From positions 749,001-813,000 of the forward strand of contig OY821744.1 in NCBI GenBank assembly GCA_963682055.1: DNA of 64,000 nucleotides, in the 5' to 3' direction. The stretch comes from Primula veris (Eukaryota; Streptophyta; Magnoliopsida; Ericales; Primulaceae). Shown here in pieces: positions 1-12,283 of this stretch. Under the pieces are notes generated by a model. That model worked only from the letters and a program-made list of their open reading frames with translations, was not told where the DNA came from and ran no database searches. How positions within the stretch are numbered: the stretch's first letter is position 1; each line of letters opens with the position of its first letter. Made by a program: the position numbers and the translations under genes.

Positions 1-2387
1 AGCTTTAGGAACTCCTATTATTACTCATTTGGCTTTTGCAGATGATATTATAATTTTCAGTGGTGCTGATATTAATTCTATAAAACATATTCAAAGGGTT
101 CTACTGAAGTATAATAAAGATTCTGGGCAAGAGGTAAATTTAGAAAAGAGCTACATGTATGTTTCTAAAGGGGTTACAGTACAGCAGAAGAAAGCAATAT
201 GCAATGTAATGAAAATTGCAGTAAAGAAACCTCCTTTCACCTATCTAGGGTGTAAATTATATTCTGAACATAAAAAGTGTCTATTGTATCATGAACTTAT
301 TCTCAAAGCAAGAAGTAAGCTATCAGGCTGGAAGACTCAATTTCTAACTATGGGAGGTAAACTACTATTGGCTAGATTTGTACTTCAAACTATTCCTATT
401 TATACTATGGCTGCCATGAGCCCTCCAAAATTGGTCATAAGGAAGATAGATCAAATTATAGCAAACTTTCTGTGGGGAATTTCTAATGGTAAGCATAAAC
501 ATCACTGGGTCAAATGGAGTAATGTTTGTAGACCTACTATTGAAAGTGGTCTAGGTTTGAGAAGTTTTAAAGATATATCTGAAGCCTTTGCTATTAAACT
601 TTGGTGGAAGTTTAGAACAAAAAACTCACTATGGGCTCAGTATATGAGAGTAAAGTACTATAAGAAAAAGCACCCAAATGAGATTAATGTTACTAAAGGC
701 ACTAACACTTGGTCTAGAATGATACAGGTCAGGGATGTTGCAGAAAAATATATTCTTTGGTTGATTGGGTATGATAATGTTTCTGTTAATCTAGATAACT
801 AGGTAGGCATGGGACCACTCAAGGCTCAAAACATTGATAATAAGCTGAAGCTATCAAGTTTTATTACTAATGGAGAGTGGAATTATGAAGTTATAGATGA
901 TGAATTTCCTATTTATCAACAAGGTTTGTTCACCAAGAACTTAATTTATAAAAAGAATGCACCAGATCAAGCCATTTGGATGGAATACATACATGGTGAT
1001 TTCTCATTTAAATCAGCTTGGAATATTATGAGACAGAAGTATTCAAAAAATTGGCTATATGAAATGATTTGGGGGAAAATAATACCTTTGAAAGTCTCCT
1101 GTTTTGCTTGGAAATGTATTCATGATGTAGTACCAGTGGATCTTGCAGTCCAAAAATTGGGGGTACAGTTAGCTTCCAGTTGTGAATGCTGCAGAAAGGA
1201 GGAAGAAGGATTAGAGCATCTATTGAGTACTAGTGTAATTGCAAGAGAAGTTTGGCAGTATTTTGATCATTTGTTTGGGGTAAAGCAGAATGTTTTAACA
1301 TTAAGAGGGAGATTTATATCTTGGTGGATTCATGAGACTAAAAGAAGCTATCAACCAGAAAAAAAGATTATAAAGGCTCTACCTATGCTTATTATTTGGT
1401 GTATTTGGAAAGCTCGTTGTGCAAGTAAATTTGATAACAGAAGAATGAATGCTCAAAATATTATAATGGAAATTATTAGATCAAGCCAGAGTTGTTCACA
1501 AATTGATAAAAGTTTCCCAAAAAGTTGGAAATGGGAAGAAATAAGTCTGTTGCAGTCAACAAGGAATGGTAAAAAAGCTAGGGTTGTTAAGTGGGTAAAT
1601 CCTCCTAGTGGTTATGTAAAACTGAATACAGATGGTTGTTTTAAAAGCTCCACAAATTCCAGTGGAGTAGGTGGTCTTATTAGGGATCATTAGGGCAAAT
1701 TTATAAAAGGCTTCTATGGTAAAATTATTGGTAAATCTGGGATTGAAGCAGAAGCAAAAGCTATATTACAGGGTCTTACTGTGGTGAATCAAACAAATAT
1801 CATTCTAGAGAGTGATAATTTACAACTCATCAACATATTAGATGATAAAAGTAAGTGTCCTTGGGTAATAAAATCACTAATCTATAAAATAAAAGAGCAG
1901 TTGAAGAAGGTTACTTATCTTTTGATTTATGTGGAAAGAGAGGGGAACTCTGGTGCTGATCTACTGGCGAACATGGGTTGTACTAGTGATCTAGTAATCT
2001 CAGATAACATAGATGATTTTCCCATTAAACTAAGGAAGATTTTGAAACTGGAAGAAAAGGGTGTTCCATATATTCGTTTGAGGGTTGAAGAAGATGGATG
2101 AGATGAACTGTCTCTCTGTCTCTCTCTCTCTCTGTATCTAATGAAATGAAGAGGTGGAGAAGATAATGCGGTGGCTTTATTGGTCAATTGCAGATTTGGT
2201 CCTCTATATTAGAAATTTATTACAATTATTAACGATTTTTCTAGCAAGTTTTATTTATTCTCTATTAAGTACTGTAACTTTGTAGAATGATTCAATTTGT
2301 TCTCGTTTTTGTTTCAGTGGGGTTTTTCATCCACTATTTATCAATAAAATAAGTGGGTTTTTCCCACCATTAATTTAAAAAAAAACT
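1..2387 (+). mobile_element. 3' part of a plant L1-type LINE (5' end outside window)
   Basis: One reading frame open from base 2 to 2101 carries, in order, the end of a reverse transcriptase, a zf-RVT cysteine cluster and an RNase H domain. This is the order found in plant L1 LINEs with a C-terminal RNase H. A non-coding 3' tail with a CT-rich stretch follows and ends in an A-run at about 2379-2387, as expected for target-primed reverse transcription. The 5' end lies outside the window, so the target-site duplication cannot be tested. Confidence 0.88.
2..2101 (+). pseudogene. LINE ORF2 protein, C-terminal part, two in-frame stops
   Basis: The frame starts inside the reverse transcriptase; the catalytic FADD motif is encoded at about 35-46. 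A zf-RVT region follows (bases about 990-1270, with a CECC cysteine group and an HLL motif). The RNase H domain runs from about 1600 to 2000 and keeps the 'KLNTDG' start and a later 'ESDN' motif. The frame is broken only by TAG at 800-802 and TAG at 1691-1693; sequence on both sides of each stop is in the same frame and still matches the family. The first stop sits where related LINEs usually have Trp and the second follows 'RDH', where a Gln or Asn is usual. Each is explained by a single C/G-to-T/A transition, so this is a lightly decayed, inactive copy. Confidence 0.87.
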
Positions 2388-3035
2388 CTGCTCTGGGTGA
2401 GATCGTGAGAATGTGAGCGTGGGATTGTTTTGATAAATAAAATAATTTGTTTGCATTGATCAGTAGTTATTACATACGAATGGCTAATTTGTTTGCATCT
2501 TTTACTGTTATTTTAATTAAAAAACACTATGATGTTTTGTTAAATAGCTTACAAACATAATTAGCTTCACAAGTAATCGAATAAGACGGCGGTGTAAAAT
2601 ACTAAATCCCCAAACTCAATATTTTATAGTCATTGGCGGAACTCGAAAAAGTGAAATGTGAACGGTCAATATTCTATATATAATTATTTTTCATATCTTA
2701 TAGGGTTTTTTTTTTCTAATATGTGGGGCCGAATACAAATTTTTAAAGATTTTGGTCAAAATACGTATAAAAAATTACCTTTTTCATAAACTTTTCTCAA
2801 GATGTTGGCCGTGGCTTCGATCGTTCCACCTAATTCCTATGTCTATAGTTGAAAAACACTAACAGCTTGAAGACCCAATTTTACGGGTTTTTCTTTTGTC
2901 CAGTCAATCAATTGAACGGCACAAAGTCTCATTTTCAAAAATAAATATTCAATTATTTTCATCTTGGAAAGATCCATACACCCAAAAATTTGGGAGGAGA
3001 TAGAAAATCAAAAGTCTCCGAGTGATGTTTGAAAA
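2388..3035. other. AT-rich non-coding stretch
   Basis: I see no ORF or recognisable gene here. The right part probably belongs to the decayed LTR retroelement whose coding remnants start at about 3036, but no 5' LTR resembling the LTR at 4170 is visible in this stretch. Confidence 0.4.
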
Positions 3036-4169
3036 ATGCTCGAGGTGGTCGTCTCAAACAAAAGAGACGTGACTTTACCCAAAGAGTATTGGGTGGAATG
3101 TTTTGAAAGAGATGAGTTTTCTATGAAAGAGTGTGATAATGAAGAAAGTGAGCAAAATTCGAATTTGTGCCAAAATGATGAAGCTAAAGAGGTGGATAGT
3201 AAAATTTATGAAAATAAAGAAGATTGAAAAATGGTTGGTGAAGGCGAATAGTCTATAAATGGGAAAGAAGATAAGCGAGATGATGAGAAGTTACAAAATA
3301 GCGAATGTGAAGGAGATAGCAAAATGCATCCAAGTTAAATATGTTTTTACAAGAGTCGCATCAAAATGAGTTGAAAGAAAAAAGAGAAGAAACTTGTAAA
3401 AATAGTAACTTTTATGATAAAAAATTGTTTATTTTAAAAGATAAAGAGAATGATCAAGTTGAAAATATACTTTTGTTTGATAAAGAAATTAAAAAATCAA
3501 ACGAAGATTGTGGAGGAAAAGTTTGATCTAATGAGAAACTTAATTTGATGAATGAAAGATCTGAGGATAAACTCCTATTTGAAAAAGAGGAGTTAAATTT
3601 TGAAATAGATGCAAATTTAGAAATATATTTTCAAATAAAAAATGAGAGTGAAAAATATTATCTTTTTATGGAAAATGAAGTCGAGATGAGTGTTTACAAG
3701 GTTAAATTGGATAATGACACTATATTGAGTTTTGAAGATGAACAAACGATTAATGAGGAAGAAAAACACTTTAGTTTAGAGAATTCGTGTTTCGACACCG
3801 GATTGGTAGATATGGTTCATTATTTTGATATAAATGAGAATAAATTTGAGAAATTTCAAAATGTAATGAAATTAAAATTTAGAGAAGTGAAGGGGAAAAA
3901 CAAAGTTATGAAGATTGTGAATTGTGAAAACTCGGTTAAATTAATGAAATGGTACGAAAAGAACGTCGACCGAAATGTTCATGGAACTCGTCGCTTTCCA
4001 AGAAGACGCGATTGAAGCAAAGACACGTTGCGAATTATGCTAAAAAGAAAGAAATTAAAATAAAGTATGCAAAGTGACAAGATCAAGTGCCGGATATTTT
4101 TTACAAAAACTCTAAGTTTTCGAAGATCGAGGAGAATATTCGGAGTTACCAAACAAGCTTAAGGAGGAG
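3036..4169 (+). pseudogene. Decayed internal region of an LTR retroelement, ends in a polypurine tract
   Basis: Three ORF fragments (3036-3227, 3341-3526, 3545-4015) encode very acidic, Lys/Glu/Asn-rich protein; the last ends in an Arg-rich tail. The second and third share a frame and are separated by one stop. I do not recognise the protein. The assignment rests on context: a purine run (AAGGAGGAG, 4161-4169) directly abuts a TGTTGAAAAT sequence that recurs at 6785, which is the arrangement of a polypurine tract followed by a 3' LTR. No reverse transcriptase or integrase is visible, so the element is either truncated or this is a spacer region of a Ty3/gypsy-like element. Confidence 0.5.
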
Positions 4170-4551
4170 TGTTGAAAATTATAACTTATTTTAGTTTTAA
4201 TATGAGTCTTTATTTTTTTTAAGTTTATGTATTTTTGGCTTCTAGCCCAATCTTCTATTTAGTCTTGCATTTTCTAGAGAGTATCTAGAATTGTCTTTTT
4301 TCTAGAAAGTGTCTAGAATGATCCTTTTATGATAAAGTTTGGAAGGATCTAGAAAATGTTTTGGACCCTTGGATTATTTTGATCTCTACCGTCGATTATG
4401 GTCGGAGACTAGTATAAATAGAGTTCACTTCTACCATTTGTAATCAAGCCAAAAGAAGAAGAAAAAAAATTAAATAAGAAGTTTTTCCCTTTTTATATTT
4501 TCGCTTTCGTTTTTATCTCTAGCCTTTTTTCGATCGCTTAAACACTTTACA
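4170..4551 (+). repeat. LTR (3' LTR of the element at left)
   Basis: About 382 bp from TGTTGAAAATTATAAC to ACTTTACA, with TG...CA ends. A TATA-box-like sequence (AGTATAAATAG) lies at about 4410. It is preceded by a polypurine tract and is closely similar to 6785-7109. The right border abuts a duplicated segment (GATAGATGAACGTACGG) also found at 32568, which fixes the LTR edge. Confidence 0.75.
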
Positions 4552-6784
4552 ACGGATAGATGAACGTACGGTTATTGCCCCTCTTACAAATAGTATAAAT
4601 ATAGATATCATAAATACAAAATAAGAAATTGAAAGGTTGTTAAAGCTTAAAGTGACATAAAACATGTGGTGGGCAAAACTTCATAGTAAAAATTGAAAGA
4701 AAAAATAAGAAGAAAAAGAGTTTAAAGTTGTAAAGTGTACAGTTTACCTCCTTCGCCCCATATATAATGTATCTTCTTTATTAATATATTTGGGATATAT
4801 AATAATGAGAGTAGACTATTGTTTCGTTAAGGAGGTAGTACAAACTTTGGCCATTAAATTCTCTTCAAATTATATATGGCTAAAGATTTAAGAAAAATAG
4901 ACTAGTCAACATTTTTACCGGGTGTGTTGTGTTGTAATTAAATATTGTAACTTGCCGGAAAAAAAACATTTTAGCGGGTTTGATAATTATAGATGGCTGA
5001 AGATTGTGTTGTTGGAAACATTTACAAGAAAGAGGCCGACAAATGATATTTATTTCGGAAGAATTAAGCATCAGGCGTTGGGTGAGTGAGTCGGTACCTA
5101 ACAGAATAGGTGAAAGTTGTTGATACAAACTTAATAGATGAAAATGTTCAAGGAAGATTTGAAACGCCCTTTCCAAACATCGATCCTTATGGCCATATTA
5201 GACTTGGGATTGGGTTGCTCGAGAGATTCAAGATGAAAGACATTGTATCAAAATTGAACAAAATCAAGTTGCAAATCCTCTCTGTATAACGGAAAATAGC
5301 TTTTCATCGTTGTTTTTCCATATCTATCTATATCTGAAGACGATCGTTTATTTGCCCTGTAGATTGAGAAGTTATCAAGTTATGGTGTATGATGCAGTCA
5401 GCGAAAGCAATAAGAAGTCAAAATTAGCCGAGTCGGTTAAAGAATAAATGAAAATTAATATGGGAAGCACAACCCAATGTACCCAAATCTTGGATTGCAA
5501 ATTATGTTTTGCGTAATGAAATAAATTTTTATCATAGTTTTGTTTCCTGTTATGCTTCTTATTCTTTTATGCAGAAACATTTGAAGCCTTAAGTTTTCTC
5601 GTTTTTACCTGCAGCAAAAGAAGTCGTTTTTTTTTAGATAAAAGTTATCATGTTCCATGTTCAGTTATTACACAAACAAATCACATAAAATTTATCAAAA
5701 TAATTTTTTTGAGTATCGGAAAATTTAGATCTTTTACTCCATTATTACATCCTTTATAAACTTACTTAGAATGATTTTTAGAAATTAAGATGATTTTTAT
5801 TTTCCTTTGTAATATAATTCTTTTGGATGATGTCCACTAAAAACACTGCAAATATTAAGATGATTTTTAGAAATTAAAATGTATGATATATTAGATTATC
5901 AATATAGGATTAGGGGTTCAAATTTTATCAAGTTCGAATTGTCAGGTTTTCTGGTTTTTCATATGTATTCGTAATTTGTTTTCGATTTTTTTAAATCAAT
6001 TTACTATTTTATTTCTAAAATGTTTGCTCAAAAAAATATGTAAAATTTGATTTTTATGTATTTTTTTATGTTTAATTGTTTGTTTGACAATTTATAAGGT
6101 AGTAATATTAATATACAGTATATACCAAAAAATATATATAAAAAGTCAATTTTGCAATTTTTTTGAACAGACGCTTAAAAAATAAAATAATATGTTGATT
6201 TACAAAAGTCAAATAAAACAAAATTACGAATACATATAAAAAAAATCGAAAACCGGCCTGACGAAAATCTGACAATTCGAACCTGATAAGATTTAAACAT
6301 AGGATTTTGGATCAAATTTAGTTAACCAAACAATAATGATTTGTTCTAACTTCTAAATGAAAGTTTCCTTGTTTCTTAAATTTAAGGAACTTATTGCATG
6401 AAAGTATTATTTGACAATCTTTATATAGTGTGTTTTGCATTACCGCCATTGATCAGTTAATTAGTTTGTTAATGGATAATTGTAAACATAAAAGGCCTCG
6501 CTTTTGGAGCTTGTCTCGGGTCTCAAAAACCTTGAAGAGGGCATTGCTGATATTTTTACACCATTTCTATTTTTGTTTTTACGTTTTTTTTTTACTACAC
6601 ATAATTTGTTAACTGTGAGTGCGAGTGCACGCATGTACGTCCGATTGTGGGTATGGGTGTGCCGTTTGTTATTTATTGAAGAAAAAGGAAAAACACGTAA
6701 AGAGATGTTAAAAGAGTGATGACATGATCAATTTAGATGGAACTTGTTAACAATCACATGATACCAATCTTTAGTTAAAGATAA
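4552..6784 (+). repeat. Duplicated segment A (circularly permuted relative to 31360-34700)
   Basis: The first part (about 4555-5760) matches 32569-34680, and the second part (about 5760-6770) matches about 31305-32565. The two blocks are therefore in reversed order relative to the other copy, but in the same orientation. Segment A lacks the CACTA-like insertion, the 460-bp insertion and some kinase sequence present in the other copy. LTRs bound it on both sides. Apart from the kinase relic at 4990-5288 it holds no gene. Confidence 0.75.
4990..5288 (+). pseudogene. Receptor-kinase C-terminal relic
   Basis: Plus-strand remnants of the last kinase exon: sequence for 'ETFTRKRPT' (about 5010) and, at the end, a stretch for 'KMKDIVSKLNKIKLQIL' followed by TAA at 5286-5288. 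Both match the C-terminus of the intact kinases at 8407 and 27257, but frameshifts and deletions separate them. Its orientation is opposite to the intact genes. Confidence 0.75.
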
Positions 6785-7109
6785 TGTTGAAAATTATAAC
6801 TTGTTTTAGTTTTAATATTAGTCTTTATGTTTTTTTAAGTTTATGTATTTTAGGCTTCTAGCTCAATCTTTTATTTAGTCTTGCATTTTCTAGAGTCTCT
6901 AGAATTGTCTTTTTTTAGAAAGTGTCTAGAATGATTTTTTTGTGGATAAAGTTTGGAAGGATCTAGAAAAGGTTTTGGACCCTTGGATTATTTTGATCTC
7001 CACCGTCGATTATGGTTGGAGACTAGTATAAATAGAGTTCACTTCTACCATTTGTAATCAAGCCAAAAAAGAAAAAAAAAATTAAATAAGAAGTTTTTCT
7101 CCTTTTATA
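6785..7109 (+). repeat. Second LTR copy, 3'-truncated
   Basis: This copy is highly similar to 4170-4500, including the TATA-like region (AGTATAAATAG, about 7026). The similarity stops near 7109, before the LTR end seen in the first copy, and no polypurine tract precedes it. It is therefore a 5' LTR or truncated solo LTR. Its left flank is the end of the block that in the other copy joins directly to the sequence found right of LTR 1. Confidence 0.7.
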
Positions 7110-7696
7110 AAACTCTACAAGATTGAATCCTAATCAGCCAGATGATGGACCAATTCAAATGATCCATGCGTCACCTGAAATGGGATGGACGATGGACCGA
7201 GGATGATCGATGGACAACCGATAAACAAATATGTATTCCGTATAAAGTGTATTTAGATATTTAAGTGTAGAAAAAATGTATAGAGAGATATGCAAAATTT
7301 CTAAAACCACTTATCTCATGGTCTTACCTCCTATTTATCGTTGATCCGGTATATCTCTCATTTCATTACTTAAGCTAGTGGGTAGTTGATACATACATGT
7401 AAATGCCACTTCACACATGATCTGAGGCTTGAACGGTTACTAGTTAGTTGAGTGTTTTTCCTTTATTTCCGCTTGATCTATCATTTGGTTGTTCTTTTGC
7501 GGGTTTGGGCCCCTCGCTTGACCATCACCCATAGGGTTCGGCTCAAACATCATTCTTAGGCCCAAAAATACGGACCGATAAGGGTTCGGCCCATCTCTGA
7601 TTCTTAGATACAAAAAATGTGGGCCGAGCCCATTAATTAATGTATTCATCATTGACCTTGAAAACCATTGTTTTAGGGACGGAGGGTTGTTACTCG
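7110..7696. other. Non-coding stretch between LTR and RLK relic
   Basis: No gene recognised. A minus-strand ORF over 7440-7748 is open only because it runs into the LRR-RLK relic; its C-terminal part matches nothing I know. Confidence 0.4.
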
Positions 7697-7845
7697 TTAA
7701 GAATGAGAGGTTACTGACATGAGGTGAGATTGGAAAAACGAGTCCCATGCTCGGGAGGTTAAGAATGGTGACTCTTTGTCGACGTTTGCTACAAGAAACA
7801 CCATACCAGTTACAAAAGTTTGTGCATGTCTTTGTGCATGTATTT
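7697..7845 (-). pseudogene. LRR-RLK N-terminal relic
   Basis: On the minus strand this encodes, across a frame change, pieces equivalent to 'FCNWYGVSCSKRRQRVT' and 'MGLV.PISPH..NLSFLT', the LRRNT-cap to first-LRR region of the intact receptor kinases. Flanking sequence to the right (7850-7950) is also shared with 21570-21680, so this is a broken member of the same tandem family. Confidence 0.8.
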
Positions 7846-7957
7846 TGTAGACTATAGCTATATGGACCTCGTCATGAGTCAACAGTCGAGTCTTTTCTCA
7901 ATTTAATTATTGGACAACTTGCACAAATTTGTGGAGGCACTCAGCTGTACCTACTTG

Positions 7958-8144
7958 TAGGACTGTGTTCGGTCCGTTTCGGTTCGGTTTTTAACAAAAC
8001 CGAAACCCAAATCGAGCATATTTTTCTGTTCGGTTTTTTTCGGTTTCGGTCTTTTTATTTTTTGGACCGAACCGACCGTGTTTTTTCGGTCAAGTTTAAG
8101 TTTTTTTTTCGGTTTCGATTTTCCCGATTTTTCGCCCAGCACTA
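7958..8144. mobile_element. Non-autonomous hAT-type MITE
   Basis: The 187-bp element has ends TAGGACTGTG and CCCAGCACTA (imperfect inverted repeats of the TAGGGCTGGG type usual for plant hAT elements). It is flanked by perfect 8-bp direct repeats CCTACTTG at 7950-7957 and 8145-8152. The interior is rich in CGGTTT-type repeats on both strands. The paralogous position at 21678-21685 (CCGATTTG in otherwise matching flanks) lacks the element. An ORF across it on either strand is fortuitous. Confidence 0.9.
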
Positions 8145-8406
8145 CCTACTTGGACAAAGAATGTTCAAAATTAATCCCAAAACGTGTTTAGAGGATCTTT
8201 ATAATTTGTTGTTCGTAAAAATTATAGGCATAACTATTAGGGGAAACAAAAACAGCATTAAAATGAAACCTTCAAATACAAAATATAACAAAATACAGTT
8301 TAACGGAAATCATAAAGATGCGGAATTCATAATTATTATTTATTAAAGACCAAAATACAACATAAAGTTGCTTTTATAATTACATAGATTGACAATACTC
8401 TACTAA

Positions 8407-11400
8407 TCAGAAGAGAGGGATTTGGAGCTTGATTTTATTCAACTTAGACACTACATCTTTGATCTCAAACCTCTCTTCGGGTGAATCTATTGAGCAACCC
8501 AATCCTATTTCTAGTATGGCCAAAAAGATGTTTTCCGAGGAATTTGCAGATCTTCCTCCTTGAGTATCTTCATTTCGTAAGTTTTCATCGATAACATCTG
8601 CATTTCCATCGGAAACTGATGAGCTCACCCATTGCCTAAAGCTCAAGTCTGGCGAAAACATTTCTTCAGTAGGTTTCTTTCTTGTAAAAGTTTCCAACAA
8701 CATAATTCCGTAACTGTATGCATCACCCTTGGTCGACACTCTACCTTCTGCGCCATACTCTGAAATAGAATTCACTCTCATTATACATATTATACTAAAT
8801 TTAGACACACCTCAAAGATAGAGTAATCTTACATGATCAAGAAGTGTAAAACATTTTGTTTGCAAAACTGTTTCGATTTTTTTGTGTTAAAATGAATAAT
8901 GTACCAATGGTGGCAAAAAAAATAAATTTAATAAAATCATCACAACAAAGTCGTAGAAAAATTCCGATCTCCATAATTAAATAGATATTAGCTAGCCTGG
9001 TTTTCTCTTTACCTGGAGCAATGTAGCCAAAAGTACCCAAGGTCATGGTTTGAGTTTCTGTTTTGTTTGCAGCCAATATCTTGGCGATACCGAAATCACA
9101 AACATGGGCAACCATATCTTCATCTAAGAGAACATTACTCGGCTTTAAGTCACAATGTATTACCGGCTCCACTTGGCCTTTATGAAGATAATCCATTGCT
9201 TCCGCAACATCGAGCATGATGCTAACTCTCTGGAAGAAACTTAAACAATAATTGTGAGAATACAACCACTTCTCTAGGCTCCCATTAGGAATGTATTCCA
9301 AAACCAGAGCCCTCAACTCGGGGTTCGTACATGTACTTATGACTTTCACAAGATTTCTATGCCGCACAGTTCGTAAAACTTTGCATTCGGCATCAAAACT
9401 CTTCATAGCCCCATCAACGGTTAAATTTAAAAGTTTCACTGCTACAATTTCCCCATTAGAGAGGCTTCCCTTATATACATTCCCAAAACCTCCAGATCCC
9501 AGAAAATTTGCCTCAGAAAATTTATTTGTAGCAACCGAGAGCTCGTGATATGAAATCATTCTTTGCTCTTGTGACATATTCTCTGGATTTTGCTGAAAGT
9601 TTTTTCTGATGCGTTTGCTATAGACGAACAAGAGAGCGCCAATGATCAATACAGCTACAATAACTGGAAGGATATAACTAAAAGAAGTGAGTTTTTTTCT
9701 TGATTTTCGTGAACCTTTACTTGGGCATGGTTTAGAAATGGAGTCTCCACAAAGTTCTGGATTAGCCCCAAAAGACTGTGATGTGAAATTCGCGAAAGGT
9801 CCTCCAGTTGGAATTTCACCCGAAAGCGTATTATTAGACAACTCCAGGTATTTGAGGTAAGTAAGCGTCTCAAGGGACTTTGGTATATGACCAGATAGGT
9901 TATTGTTAGATATATTGAGCAAATTTAATGAGATCAAATTTCCGATTGACTCAGGTATAGGACCAGAAAAAGAGTTCCACGAGAAGTCTAGAAATTCCAA
10001 GCTCGTTGAAGATTTTGAAAAGTCGTGAATGTTACCTGATAGTTGGTTCACAGACAAGTCTAAGAAGTTTAAAGACTTTACTATCGTAAAATCCCGACTA
10101 AGGTCTCCGTGCAAAGAGTTTGATGCTAAACTCACAGCAATGAGATTTTCTAGACTCCACAAGCTCTGAGGTATCGTGGAGCTTAGGCGATTAGACTTGA
10201 GGTTTAATTTCTGCATGCCACTGAGTTCTCCAATGCAATGAGGGATAGAACCAGAAAAATTATTATATCCAAGATCAAGGACTCCCAAGTTTCTCAAATA
10301 GCAGATCTCTTCCGGGATGGTGCCTTCTAGTTTGTTAAAGGCAAAACCGAGTTGTTGTATTCTTTCCATTCCTCTGACCGTTCGTGGAATGGTGCCATTA
10401 AATCTGTTCCGATTAAGATTTAACACAGTTAAATTTTTCAGAGTACCAATATCTTTAGGAATTTCACCTTGTAAGTTGCACTTAAATGCCGATAAGATTT
10501 GAAGAGAAGTTGGCAGTGCTGGTGGAAGTATTCCAGTAAAGTAATTGTGTTCCATGGATAAGAGAGTAAGTCTAGACATATTGTACCAATGAGTAGGAAT
10601 ACTTCCGGTGAGTTCGTTGGCACCTAAAAAGAGTTTATTAAGGTTCGGAATTTGGAGACCGGTATCTTTGGGCAGATCTCCGGAAAAATTATTTTGCTCG
10701 AGTCCCAGATTGTTTAACGAGGATATATTGAACAAAGACGGGGGTATTGTACCAGTTAGATAATTTCTCCCTAAATAAAGTTTTGTTAGTCTTGATAGAC
10801 GCGCCACCACGTTCAGAACTGTGCCATGAAATTTGTTGTTCTCAAGACCTATACTTTGTAAGGTTGACATGTTACCTAAGGAGACCGGGATCTGACCAGT
10901 TAAATTGTTGCGTCCAAGTAAAAGAAATCGGAGCCTTGTTAAGGTTGTTATGTTTTCGAATAATGTGCCAGTGATCTGATTATCATTTAACGTAATCGCT
11001 TGGAGCTTTCTGCAAAGGGATAAACTCATCGGAATCTTCCCTGTAATGTTATTCCTTTCTAATCCGAGAATGGTTAAACGACTTAAGCGGCCTAACTCAT
11101 TTGTCAATTGACTGTGGAAATTGTTATCGCTAAGATCGAGCATGGTCAGAAAAGAAAGGTTACCAATGTGAGGTGAAATAGGGCCCACGAGACCCAGGTT
11201 CGAGAGTACAATACGGGTGACTCTTTGGCGGCGTTTGCTGCAAGAAACTCCGTACCAGTTACAAAAGTTTGTATTTGTGGTCCAGTTAGTCGCAAGAACG
11301 TTGTGAGGATCAAACTCGATAGCGTTTTTGAAGGCAAGAAGAGAGTGTAGGTCGGTGATATTGGAAGATAGTGAAGTGGAAGTGGTTATACAAAGTGTAT

Positions 11401-11452
11401 AATTATAAACTAGAAGTATCACTAAAACTAGTAATGGAGTTTTACAACACAT
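8407..11452 (-). CDS. LRR receptor-like kinase, subfamily XII, non-RD (RLK1)
   Basis: Exon 1 is 11452-9013 and exon 2 is 8759-8407, with a 253-bp GT-AG intron; the join gives 930 aa in frame. I chose the ATG at 11452 because it opens a signal peptide (MCCKTPLLVLVILL) conserved in all copies; upstream codons are unlike the paralogues. Order: signal peptide 1-21; LRRNT cap with a CNWYGVSC motif (64-71); about 20 LRRs (90-560); paired Cys (568, 576); transmembrane segment about 593-612 followed by basic residues; kinase from about 650. The Gly-rich loop is 652-659 and Lys is 673. The HRD motif reads HCD (766-768), so it is non-RD, and DFG is 786-788. Family members (FLS2, EFR, Xa21) are plasma-membrane immune receptors; the ligand here is unknown. 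The intron lies between the sub-domain VIII 'GYIAPG' and 'EYGAEG', as in the family. Confidence 0.93.
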
Positions 11453-12283
11453 TTCAATGGTAGGCAATGAACACTCAAAGAGAGACACACAAATTAAGTT
11501 GAAAGATTGTGGTTTGATCGTAGATAAATGAACGTACAGTATTATGCCACAAATTTTCGACACTTGTTTCTTGGCAGTACATGCACCAGTGTCACGATAT
11601 TATTTTAAATATTATAATTTATAAACCATGAGTCATCAACATGTGCGGAACCAGATGCATGTTTTTTTTATCAAAGAACATTGGACAATAAAATAATTTT
11701 TTATCTAATATTATTTGAAAAAATACAATAATTATTTATATAATTTGGTAATTTCGTAAAAAACATAAAATTTTAGAAAATATACGCTAATATTATTTGA
11801 ATTCCTAACATTTCACTAACTTATGATCCAATTTTACCATTACACCAACAACTCTTTTATTTAACTAGAAAGATCATCAATGTATATATATCATAATTTT
11901 TTTAATTACATATATAAAAAAAGAAAATAAAAATTAAAAATCATCATCGGATGGGTCACGGCCACCCCCGGTCACTCTGGGTCATCAGCACTATGCTCAG
12001 GAATATGATAAATATTTTTGTCGGGGACCAACTACAAAAATGGGGTTCATAGTTTCAATATTTAATGTTAATTAGTACCTTATAATTTCGTACCAACAAT
12101 TCGGTCGGCATGGTTTGATAAATAACATAATTGGCATTTATTTCAGTATTTTGGATACAAGCTAGTACTCAATTTGTTTCCTTGTTAAAATGTCAATTAT
12201 TTCATTAATGGATGTTCTAATGTTCCTCTTTCCAACAAAACATAAAATAAAGTGTAACCTTAAACTTTTGGCAACTTATTTCA
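11453..12283. other. RLK1 upstream / intergenic
   Basis: AT-rich sequence upstream of RLK1. The first about 100 bases resemble the 5' flank of the other RLK copies. No gene is recognised. Confidence 0.4.

Noticed and set aside
8062..8346. 94-codon ORF and the opposite-strand 63-codon ORF over the hAT MITE
   Set aside because: The first parts translate CGGTTT repeats of the MITE; the rest is non-coding RLK flank.
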